Assembly: GCF_042610495.1 (NCBI RefSeq)
Contig: NZ_JBHGAP010000001.1
Coordinates: 248,001 to 312,000, forward strand
DNA length: 64,000 nt
From: RU20A sp042610495
Lineage (GTDB): Bacteria; Pseudomonadota; Alphaproteobacteria; Rhizobiales; Rhizobiaceae
Reading direction: 5' to 3'
The notes below the pieces were generated by a model. It was not told the DNA's origin. It saw only the letters and a list, made by a program, of their open reading frames with translations, and did not search any database. A program made the translations under genes and the position numbers. Below are positions 8,501 to 17,041 of the stretch, piece by piece (position 1 is the first letter of the stretch; each line of letters opens with the position of its first letter).

Positions 8501-9400
8501 ATGGCAAAGGCAAGGACAGGCTTTTCGAGCGGCATCATGGCCGCGATCCGCCGTCGCCGGCCGATGATCGCCGGGGTGGCCGACGAGATCCGGCGCGGAA
8601 AGATCGTCATCGCCTCCTACAACATCCACAAATGCGTCGGCACCGACGGCTGTTTCGATCCCTCGCGCATCTGCGAGGTCATCGCCCAGTTCTCCGCCGA
8701 TATCGTCGCGCTGCAGGAGGCCGATCAGCGCTTCGGCGAGCGCGCCGGCCTGCTCGATCTGGAGCGGCTGAAGCGGGAGTGTTCGCTGGTCTCCGTTCCC
8801 GTTACCGGATTCTCGGAAAAGGGCCATGGCTGGCATGGCAATGTGCTGCTGCTACGGGAAGGCGCAGTGCAGGAGGTGCGCCAGTTGAAGCTCCCGGGCG
8901 TCGAGCCGCGGGGTGCCCTCGTTGTCGATCTCGAGCTGGCGGCGGGCCCCTTGCGCATTATCGCCGCGCATCTCGGACTTTTGCGCCACTCGCGCGCCAA
9001 GCAGGCCGAATCAATCATCGCCGCCGTCGCCGATGCGGCACCGCGCCCGACCATCCTGATCGGCGATCTCAACGAATGGCGCACCGGGCAGGGGTCGTCG
9101 TTGCGCTTCCTGACCCCGATCTTCGATCACGGCCATGCGACGGTCGCGAGTTTCCCCTCGCGCTTTCCCATCCTCCCGCTCGACCGCGTCATGGGCTACC
9201 CGAAGGACATCGTGACGGCGGTGGAGGTGCATGACAGCCCGCTTGCCCGCATCGCCTCCGACCACCTGCCGATCAAGGCCTACATTGACCTTTCCATCGC
9301 TGCCGCGGCTCGCGAGACGCCGGAGGAGCGGCGCGACGAGATCGAGGCCGCGGTCGGACCGTTGCCCGATGGTCCGGCTGCACACGAGACCGACGCCTGA
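8501..9400 (+). CDS. endonuclease/exonuclease/phosphatase family protein
   Basis: A 299-residue protein with the EEP fold. Diagnostic segments are IASYNIHKCVGTDG (first strand, Asn), DIVALQEADQRFG (catalytic Glu), HLGLLRHSRAKQAE, ILIGDLNEWR (catalytic Asp and Asn) and ASDHLPIKAYIDL (C-terminal Asp-His). Members cleave phosphodiester bonds in DNA, RNA or lipids. The pairing with a phospholipase D-like gene 10 bases downstream is a recurring arrangement and suggests a joint membrane or lipid role (inference). The start is uncertain; ATG at 8501 has no strong ribosome-binding site, and 8537 is an alternative. Confidence 0.88.
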   Translation: MAKARTGFSSGIMAAIRRRRPMIAGVADEIRRGKIVIASYNIHKCVGTDGCFDPSRICEVIAQFSADIVALQEADQRFGERAGLLDLERLKRECSLVSVPVTGFSEKGHGWHGNVLLLREGAVQEVRQLKLPGVEPRGALVVDLELAAGPLRIIAAHLGLLRHSRAKQAESIIAAVADAAPRPTILIGDLNEWRTGQGSSLRFLTPIFDHGHATVASFPSRFPILPLDRVMGYPKDIVTAVEVHDSPLARIASDHLPIKAYIDLSIAAAARETPEERRDEIEAAVGPLPDGPAAHETDA

Positions 9401-9410
9401 TGTGCGCCCG

Positions 9411-10979
9411 ATGATGGATCTCGTCGCCAATCTTCCGTTGCTGCTCACACTGGTCGTCGGCGTCTCGGCCGTCTCCGTCTGGCTCTATGGTCGTTTCGGT
9501 CGCTGGCCGGCCGGTGCCGAGGAGCAGGCCATGCCGCCAGCAGATGGAGAGACGGCCATCGACCGCGCCATCGAACCGCTGCTGGTCGGCGAGGCAGCGG
9601 ACTGCGCTGGTCTGGCCCTCGTCCATGCCAATCGCGAGGCGTTTGCGCTCCGGGTCGCGGCTGTGCGCCAGGCCGGACGCAGCCTCGATCTGCAATACTA
9701 CTACTGGAAGGACGACCTGACCGGCGGGCTGCTGATGCGCGAGGTGATCGCGGCCGCCGACCGCGGCGTCAGGGTGCGCCTGCTGCTTGACGACATCAAT
9801 GCGGGCCTGCACGACCGCAGTTGCATCGCGCTCGATGCCCACGCCAATATCAGCGTGCGGCTTTTCAATCCCAGTCGCGCCCGCACCGACCGTTTCCGCC
9901 GCGGCCTCGAAATGGCCATGCGCGCCTTCCGCGCCACGCGTCGCATGCACAACAAGGCCTTCATCGCCGATGGCCGCATCGCCATCATGGGGGGACGCAA
10001 CATCGGCGATGCCTATTTCGATGCCGATGAAGACACCAATTTCCGCGACCTTGATATCTGGATGATCGGACGTGCCGTGGCGGATGCCGCCGGCATGTTC
10101 GATCGCTACTGGAACAGTCCGGTCGTGCTGCCGATCGGTTCGCTCCGCACGCCGCGGCCGAAATATCTGGAGCGGTTGCGCGCCGAACTGGATGCGCTCG
10201 CCGCCCGTCCGGCCGCGCGCCTGCTCTTGGGCGACATCGATGCCGGCGAGGCCGCGCCGGCGCTGCGACCGCAGGCCGTCCTGCACCCGTGCAAGGATGT
10301 GGAGGTTCTGGCCGATCCGCCGGAAAAGGCGCTGATGGCGCGGCGCTCCAACTGGATCTTCCGTGATCTCATGCGCCCCCTGATGGCCGCGCGCCAGCGC
10401 CTGCGCATCGTCTCGCCCTATTTCGTGCCGGGCGTCGAGGGAACCGCGTCGTTGATCGGACTTGCCGAAAAGGGTGTCAGCGTCGAGGTTCTCACCAATT
10501 CGCTCGCCGCCACGGATGTCGCGGCTGTGCACGGGGGCTACGCGCGCTATCGCCGCAAGCTGCTCAAGGGCGGCGTGAAGCTTTACGAGCTGAAGGCCGA
10601 CCATGTGCCGGGCGATCCGCGCCGTATCTCGCTCTTCGGCTCGCGCACGGCCAGCCTTCACAGCAAGGCTTTCACGGTGGATGGCGAACGCGGCTTTGTC
10701 GGATCGGTGAATTTCGATCCGCGCTCGGTCTCGCTGAACACGGAAACGGGCGTGCTCTTCTCGCATCCCGCGCTCGTCGGGGAGGTGGATCGCATCATGG
10801 ATATCGAGATGGCGCCGGATTCGGCCTTCAGCCTCTCCATGCGCCGCGGGCTGATCCGCTGGACGGATGCGGGCGAGGGCGGGCGACCGCGCACCATCTA
10901 CCGGGAGCCGGAAGCGGGCCGCATCCGGCGGCTGACGGCCGGGCTCATCCGTTTCCTGCCGGTCGAATCGCAGCTGTGA
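9411..10979 (+). CDS. phospholipase D / cardiolipin synthase-like protein
   Basis: A 522-residue protein with one N-terminal hydrophobic helix (about residues 6-27) and two HKD catalytic motifs. HKD1 is HNKAFIAD (H180, K182, D187) followed by GGRNIGD; HKD2 is HSKAFTVD followed by GSVNFDPRS. Paired HKD motifs and a membrane anchor are the pattern of cardiolipin synthases and related phosphatidyltransferases, which join or cleave phospholipids at the inner membrane. The start at 9411 places the anchor at the extreme N-terminus; upstream in-frame codons (9402 GTG, 9369 ATG) are possible. It follows the EEP gene closely and probably shares its transcript. Confidence 0.9.
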   Translation: MMDLVANLPLLLTLVVGVSAVSVWLYGRFGRWPAGAEEQAMPPADGETAIDRAIEPLLVGEAADCAGLALVHANREAFALRVAAVRQAGRSLDLQYYYWKDDLTGGLLMREVIAAADRGVRVRLLLDDINAGLHDRSCIALDAHANISVRLFNPSRARTDRFRRGLEMAMRAFRATRRMHNKAFIADGRIAIMGGRNIGDAYFDADEDTNFRDLDIWMIGRAVADAAGMFDRYWNSPVVLPIGSLRTPRPKYLERLRAELDALAARPAARLLLGDIDAGEAAPALRPQAVLHPCKDVEVLADPPEKALMARRSNWIFRDLMRPLMAARQRLRIVSPYFVPGVEGTASLIGLAEKGVSVEVLTNSLAATDVAAVHGGYARYRRKLLKGGVKLYELKADHVPGDPRRISLFGSRTASLHSKAFTVDGERGFVGSVNFDPRSVSLNTETGVLFSHPALVGEVDRIMDIEMAPDSAFSLSMRRGLIRWTDAGEGGRPRTIYREPEAGRIRRLTAGLIRFLPVESQL

Positions 10980-11095
10980 TTCTGGCTTCGTGACGGATTT
11001 CTGTCAGCCGATGGCCTTGCCCGCCTTATCCACAGGCTGCGGCGGCGTCAGCCTCGCGCCACTCAGAACCCGTTAAGCTTATCACGTCTTGGCGA

Positions 11096-11123
11096 CTTGA
11101 AGTGCGGGTCACCCACACTCTAT
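11096..11123 (+). promoter_or_regulatory. candidate RpoH (heat-shock) promoter of clpP
   Basis: CTTGAA (11096-11101) is followed after 16 bases by CTCTAT (11118-11123). The rhizobial RpoH1 consensus known from the literature is CTTGAA, about 17 bases, then CCANAT. The -35 element matches fully and the -10 partly. The position, about 70 bases upstream of clpP, fits the known heat-shock control of clpP. Confidence 0.5.
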
Positions 11124-11194
11124 GTATGAGGAAGACACAAACGATGATTCCAGGCCGGCGAGGCGATCGCTGGCCGCACAGGCGAAGGTAAGAC

Positions 11195-11827
11195 ATGAGA
11201 AATCCCGTTGATACCGCCATGGCTCTCATCCCCATGGTGGTCGAGCAGACGAACCGCGGTGAACGGTCCTACGACATTTACTCCCGCCTGCTGAAAGAAC
11301 GCATCATCTTCATGACCGGCCCGGTCGAAGATCACATGGCGACGCTGGTCTGCGCCCAGCTTCTCTTCCTCGAGGCCGAAAACCCGAAGAAGGAAATCGC
11401 GCTCTACATCAATTCGCCGGGCGGTGTCGTCACCTCCGGCATGGCCATCTACGACACGATGCAGTTCATCCGCCCTGCGGTTTCGACGCTCTGCATCGGC
11501 CAGGCCGCCTCCATGGGCTCGCTTCTGCTCGCTGCCGGTCACAAGGACATGCGTTTCGCGACGCCGAATTCGCGCATCATGGTCCATCAGCCCTCCGGCG
11601 GCTTCCAGGGCCAGGCATCGGACATCGAGCGTCACGCCCGCGACATCATCAAGATGAAGCGCCGCCTGAACGAAGTCTACGTCAAGCACTGCGGCCGGAC
11701 CTATGAAGAAGTCGAGCAGACGCTCGACCGCGACCACTTCATGAGCTCGGACGAAGCGCTGGAGTGGGGTCTGGTCGACAAGATCATCACCTCGCGCGAA
11801 GCGCTCGAAGGCGCAGCCACAAGCTGA
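11195..11827 (+). CDS. clpP: ATP-dependent Clp protease proteolytic subunit
   Basis: A 210-residue ClpP serine peptidase, which forms a double heptamer and degrades proteins fed by ClpX or ClpA. The catalytic triad is visible: Ser106 in GQAASMGSLLL, His131 in MVHQPSGG, and Asp180 in TLDRDHFMS. YINSPGGVVTSGMAIYD is the conserved handle entrance. The N-terminal MRNPVDTAMALIP includes the usual short propeptide and processing region. Its partner clpX lies 307 bases downstream behind a structured leader. A heat-shock-like promoter precedes it. Confidence 0.98.
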   Translation: MRNPVDTAMALIPMVVEQTNRGERSYDIYSRLLKERIIFMTGPVEDHMATLVCAQLLFLEAENPKKEIALYINSPGGVVTSGMAIYDTMQFIRPAVSTLCIGQAASMGSLLLAAGHKDMRFATPNSRIMVHQPSGGFQGQASDIERHARDIIKMKRRLNEVYVKHCGRTYEEVEQTLDRDHFMSSDEALEWGLVDKIITSREALEGAATS

Positions 11828-12134
11828 GCCGGCCATTTACCTGCCTCGTGATGTAATTGTGACACATTTGCGGGGCAGGCAGGGCTTTAAAGGACAGGCA
11901 AAGCCGCTAAGATGGCCGTTAATGCTATGTTGAAGTTTCCCGCTTTAGCATTCGGTTTTGAAGGGGAGACACGTTGCCGCCGGGCAACAGGGCCGAAAGG
12001 CCTTTTTGCCCGGAAAGTACTCCCGAAGCCCTGAGTGGGCACGACGCCGGAGACCGGCGCCACCCGCGGGGCGCATTGAGGACCCCCAAGCTTCTCCACC
12101 GGAAGCGGAGAGGGCGTGCTGGAAGGATTGTGAT
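11828..12134 (+). other. clpP-clpX intergenic region with structured clpX leader
   Basis: This 307-base gap has no gene. From about 11980 it can fold strongly: CCGGGCAA (11980-11987) pairs with TTGCCCGG (12006-12013), enclosing GGCC-GAAA-GGCC (11991-12002). A second hairpin, GCCGG-AGA-CCGGC, lies at 12046-12058. A third short one, TCTCC/GGAGA, lies nearer clpX. The clpX ribosome-binding site GGAAGG lies at 12121-12126. No T-run follows the first hairpin, so it looks like a 5' leader rather than a terminator. It may be a cis-regulatory RNA or a separate small RNA; function unknown. Confidence 0.45.
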
Positions 12135-13412
<1,278 letters not shown>

Positions 13413-13442
13413 TCGTACTGGACCGATCGATATGATGAGGGA

Positions 13443-13473
13443 AGGGCTCGCACCGGCGGTGCGGGCCCTTTCT
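13443..13473 (+). terminator. intrinsic terminator after clpX
   Basis: AGGGCTCGCACC (13443-13454) pairs with GGTGCGGGCCCT (13458-13469) around a GGC loop, with one mismatch, followed by TTTC. It sits 31 bases past the clpX stop, so lon is transcribed separately. Confidence 0.8.
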
Positions 13474-13751
13474 GCATCGGCTATCCCGATCCTTCGCCGG
13501 GCCAGCGCTGTTGTGTCGGCATCGTGCTGACACATTTGCGCGAGATTGTATGCCACAATACGAAAATGCCCGATTGCCATCCGTGGCGTGCAACGCAATG
13601 ATGGCGACTCCGAATATGTATCGCGTCGCGTGAGTCCCTTCGTCCGGTCCTTAGGCGTCCTTAGCCCTCCGGCCGCGCTGCAAGGTCCGCAAAAGCGTTC
13701 GGTTCTACGAGTTGACCTCGATCCGCCGTCTTCTCCCGAGGCGGCGCGGGG
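13474..13751 (+). other. clpX-lon intergenic DNA, no gene seen
   Basis: The clpX-lon gap runs 13413-13857 (445 bases). Apart from the terminator and the lon heat-shock-like promoter, this part has no convincing open reading frame, tRNA or repeat. It presumably holds further lon promoter elements. Confidence 0.4.
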
Positions 13752-13780
13752 CTTGAAATGCCGGTGCCGAAACGCCACTT
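13752..13780 (+). promoter_or_regulatory. candidate RpoH (heat-shock) promoter of lon
   Basis: CTTGAA (13752-13757), 17 bases, then CCACTT (13775-13780). This fits the published rhizobial RpoH1 pattern CTTGAA-N17-CCANAT at all but one defined position. It lies about 80 bases upstream of lon, a known heat-shock gene. Confidence 0.55.
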
Positions 13781-13857
13781 CCGCAGTCAGCATTAAGACG
13801 GAAGTGCTCGATGAGGCTTCCGCGAACGGGCCCTTTTAGGGACGGAAAGGAAATGAA

Positions 13858-16281
13858 ATGACAGCCAAGCAGCCACAGTCCCACGAAGCCACGACCTTCC
13901 CGGTTCTCCCGCTTCGCGACATCGTGGTGTTCCCGCACATGATCGTCCCGCTCTTCGTCGGTCGCGAGAAGTCCATTCGCGCGCTCGAGGAGGTAATGGG
14001 CACCGACAAGCAGATCATGCTTGCCACGCAGATCAATGCGGGTGACGACGATCCGGCGCCGTCCGCCATCTACCAGGTCGGCACCATCGCAAATGTGCTC
14101 CAGCTTCTGAAACTTCCCGACGGCACCGTGAAGGTGCTGGTGGAAGGCCGTGCGCGCGCCGAAATCGACGGCTACACGCGCCGCGAGGAGTTCTACGAGG
14201 CCTATGCGCACATCCTCTCCGAGCCGGCCGAAGACGCCGTCGAGATCGAGGCCCTGTCGCGCTCGGTGGTGTCCGAATTCGAAAACTACGTGAAGCTCAA
14301 CAAGAAGATCTCGCCCGAAGTGGTGGGCGCCGCGAGCCAGATCGAAGACTATTCGAAGCTCGCCGACACCGTCGCCTCGCACCTGTCGATCAAGATCGTC
14401 GAGAAGCAGGAGATGCTGGAAACCACCAGCGTCAAGCAGCGCCTCGAAAAGGCGCTCGGCTTCATGGAAGGCGAGATCTCCGTTCTGCAGGTGGAAAAGC
14501 GCATCCGCTCGCGCGTCAAGCGCCAGATGGAGAAGACCCAGCGCGAATACTATCTCAACGAACAGATGAAGGCGATCCAGAAGGAACTCGGCGAGGGCGA
14601 GGACGGCCGCGACGAGATGGCCGAACTGGAAGAGCGCATCACCCGCACCAAGCTTTCCAAGGAAGCCCGCGACAAGGCCCAGGCCGAGCTGAAGAAGCTG
14701 CGCCAGATGAGCCCCATGTCGGCGGAAGCCACCGTCGTGCGCAACTACCTCGACTGGCTGCTCGGCCTTCCCTGGGGCAAGCGCTCCAAGATCAAGACCG
14801 ACCTCAACCATGCCGAGGAAGTGCTCGCGCAGGATCACTTCGGTCTCGACAAGGTCAAGGAACGCATCGTCGAATATCTGGCCGTACAGGCCCGCTCGAC
14901 GAAGATCCGTGGTCCGATCCTGTGCCTCGTCGGCCCACCCGGCGTCGGTAAGACCTCGCTTGCCCGCTCGATCGCCAAGGCCACCGGCCGTGAATACGTC
15001 CGCATGGCGCTCGGCGGCGTGCGCGACGAAGCCGAGATCCGCGGCCACCGCCGCACCTATATCGGCTCCATGCCCGGCAAGGTCGTGCAGTCGATGAAGA
15101 AGGCGAAGAAGTCCAACCCGCTCTTCCTGCTCGACGAAATCGACAAGATGGGCATGGATTTCCGTGGCGACCCGTCCTCGGCCCTGCTCGAGGTGCTGGA
15201 TCCGGAACAGAACAGCACGTTCATGGACCACTACCTTGAGGTCGAATACGACCTCTCCAACGTGATGTTCATCACCACGGCGAACACGCTGAACATTCCG
15301 GCGCCCCTGATGGACCGCATGGAAGTGATCCGCATCGCCGGCTACACCGAGCAGGAGAAGCTGGAAATCGCCAAGCGGCACCTGCTGCCAAAGGCGATTC
15401 GCGACCACGCGCTAAAGCCGGAGGAGTTCTCCGTTGGCGACGACGCGCTGATGGCAGTCATCCAGCAGTATACCCGCGAGGCGGGCGTGCGTAACTTCGA
15501 GCGCGAGCTGATGAAGCTCGCCCGCAAGGCCGTGACCGAGATCATCAAGGGCAAGGTCTCGAAGGTCGAAGTCACCGCCGAGAACATCCACGACTTCCTC
15601 GGCGTGCCGCGCTTCCGTCACGGCGAAGCCGAGCGCGAGGATCAGGTGGGCGTCGTGACGGGTCTTGCCTGGACGGAGGTCGGCGGCGAACTGCTGACCA
15701 TCGAAGGCGTGAGCCTTCCGGGTGGCAAGGGCCGCATGACGGTGACCGGCAACCTGAAGGACGTGATGAAGGAATCGATCTCTGCAGCGGCGTCCTACGT
15801 CCGCTCGCGCGCCGTCGATTTCGGCATCGAGCCGCCGCGCTTCGACAAGACTGACATCCACGTGCACGTGCCGGAAGGCGCGACGCCGAAGGACGGTCCG
15901 TCCGCCGGTATCGCCATGGCGACCGCCATCGTCTCCATCATGACCGGTATCCCGGTTTCGAAGGACATCGCGATGACGGGCGAAGTGACGCTGCGCGGCC
16001 GGGTACTGCCGATCGGCGGCCTGAAGGAGAAACTGCTTGCCGCCCTTCGCGGTGGCATCAAGAAGGTGCTGATCCCGGAAGAGAATGCCAAGGACCTCGC
16101 CGACATTCCTGACAACGTCAAGAATGCCATGGAGATCGTGCCCGTCAGCCGGATGAGCGAGGTTCTGAGCCACGCTTTGACGCGCATGCCGACGGCGATC
16201 GAATGGGATCCGGCAAGCCAGCCGGCGACGATCGCGGCCGTCGATTCGGGCGATGAGGCAGGCGCTTCCTTCGCCCATTGA
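13858..16281 (+). CDS. lon: ATP-dependent protease Lon
   Basis: An 807-residue LonA protease, a cytoplasmic hexamer that degrades misfolded and regulatory proteins. The N-terminal substrate-binding domain starts at FPVLPLRDIVVFPHM. The AAA+ module has Walker A GPPGVGKT (359-366) and Walker B LFLLDEIDK. The C-terminal protease has catalytic Ser682 in PKDGPSAGIAM and Lys723 in GGLKEKLLAAL. Length and order match the family exactly. GGAAAGGAA precedes the ATG. An ideal terminator follows at 16329 and hupB is next, the standard order in this group. Confidence 0.98.
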   Translation: MTAKQPQSHEATTFPVLPLRDIVVFPHMIVPLFVGREKSIRALEEVMGTDKQIMLATQINAGDDDPAPSAIYQVGTIANVLQLLKLPDGTVKVLVEGRARAEIDGYTRREEFYEAYAHILSEPAEDAVEIEALSRSVVSEFENYVKLNKKISPEVVGAASQIEDYSKLADTVASHLSIKIVEKQEMLETTSVKQRLEKALGFMEGEISVLQVEKRIRSRVKRQMEKTQREYYLNEQMKAIQKELGEGEDGRDEMAELEERITRTKLSKEARDKAQAELKKLRQMSPMSAEATVVRNYLDWLLGLPWGKRSKIKTDLNHAEEVLAQDHFGLDKVKERIVEYLAVQARSTKIRGPILCLVGPPGVGKTSLARSIAKATGREYVRMALGGVRDEAEIRGHRRTYIGSMPGKVVQSMKKAKKSNPLFLLDEIDKMGMDFRGDPSSALLEVLDPEQNSTFMDHYLEVEYDLSNVMFITTANTLNIPAPLMDRMEVIRIAGYTEQEKLEIAKRHLLPKAIRDHALKPEEFSVGDDALMAVIQQYTREAGVRNFERELMKLARKAVTEIIKGKVSKVEVTAENIHDFLGVPRFRHGEAEREDQVGVVTGLAWTEVGGELLTIEGVSLPGGKGRMTVTGNLKDVMKESISAAASYVRSRAVDFGIEPPRFDKTDIHVHVPEGATPKDGPSAGIAMATAIVSIMTGIPVSKDIAMTGEVTLRGRVLPIGGLKEKLLAALRGGIKKVLIPEENAKDLADIPDNVKNAMEIVPVSRMSEVLSHALTRMPTAIEWDPASQPATIAAVDSGDEAGASFAH

Positions 16282-16328
16282 GCGCCTTCCACCGCAAAAA
16301 AGCGGGCAGGATGGCAACAAAAGAGCAG

Positions 16329-16355
16329 AGACCGGCGGCAACGCCGGTCTTTTTT
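16329..16355 (+). terminator. intrinsic terminator after lon
   Basis: AGACCGGC (16329-16336), loop GGCAAC, GCCGGTCT (16343-16350), then a T-run. A textbook rho-independent terminator 47 bases past the lon stop. Confidence 0.9.
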
Positions 16356-16486
16356 CATGTAAAACCCTCCGGAAGCCTTGCTTTTCAGGGCATTCAGGGC
16401 GAATGGGGTTGCCAAGACGAAGGCAGGGACAGACTGCTTCGCCTTGCAGATGTGACTAGTTTCGAACCATTGGAAAGGGTGGAAAC

Positions 16487-16759
16487 ATGAACAAGAATGA
16501 GCTCGTGTCCGCCGTCGCCGAAAAGGCCGGCCTCTCGAAGACCGACGCCGCTTCGGCTGTCGACGCCGTATTCGAGGCCATCCAGGCTGAACTGAAGAAC
16601 GGCGGCGACGTGCGCCTCGTTGGCTTCGGCAACTTCTCCGTTGCCCGCCGCGAAGCCTCGAAGGGCCGCAACCCGTCCACCGGCGCAGAGGTCGATATCC
16701 CGGCCCGCAACGTGCCGAAGTTCACGGCCGGCAAGGGCCTGAAGGACGCGGTCAACTGA
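16487..16759 (+). CDS. hupB: DNA-binding protein HU
   Basis: A 90-residue HU/IHF-family nucleoid protein. MNKNELVSAVAEKAGLSKTD is the classic N-terminus. The arm region has GFGNFSVARREASKGRNPSTG, then IPARNVPKFTAGKGLKDAVN. It bends and compacts DNA as a dimer. AAAGGGTGGAAAC precedes the ATG. It lies directly downstream of lon with its own terminator-bounded unit. Confidence 0.97.
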   Translation: MNKNELVSAVAEKAGLSKTDAASAVDAVFEAIQAELKNGGDVRLVGFGNFSVARREASKGRNPSTGAEVDIPARNVPKFTAGKGLKDAVN

Positions 16760-16827
16760 TCCGTCGCTTTCCGGGCGCCGGACGCGCCTTGCCGTGAGGC
16801 GAGGCTGCAAAAAGCGCCACTCTCTTC

Positions 16828-16860
16828 GAGGCCCGGCCATGCCGGGCCTCGTTTCGTTTT
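16828..16860 (+). terminator. intrinsic terminator after hupB
   Basis: GAGGCCCGGC (16828-16837), loop CAT, GCCGGGCCTC (16841-16850), followed by GTTTCGTTTT. A perfect 10-bp stem. Confidence 0.88.
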
Positions 16861-16986
16861 GCCACCATCTCTCCGGTCTCGCGCCCCTTCGGCGCCACTA
16901 CACGCATTCGTGTTCACGGCTTCATCCCGCTGTTACATCCGGGCGCAAGAAGCCCCGAGGCGCTGCACCGAGCGCCGTCGATGAAC

Positions 16987-17022
16987 GAGACAGGGTCCGG
17001 GGGAAAACGGAGCCCCTGTCTC
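16987..17022 (+). promoter_or_regulatory. leader hairpin before the phytase-like esterase gene
   Basis: GAGACAGGG (16987-16995) pairs perfectly with CCCTGTCTC (17014-17022). An inner TCCG/CGGA pair encloses the loop GGGGAAAA. It ends about 20 bases before the start codon, next to the GAGAGGG ribosome-binding site. It could modulate translation or mRNA stability; no T-run follows. Confidence 0.45.
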
Positions 17023-17041
17023 CAAAGACCGAGAGGGCCCC

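Noticed and set aside
12003..12013. Terminator at the first clpX leader hairpin
   Set aside because: The T-run lies inside the 3' arm of the stem, and the sequence after the stem is AAAGTACTCC rather than a T-tract.
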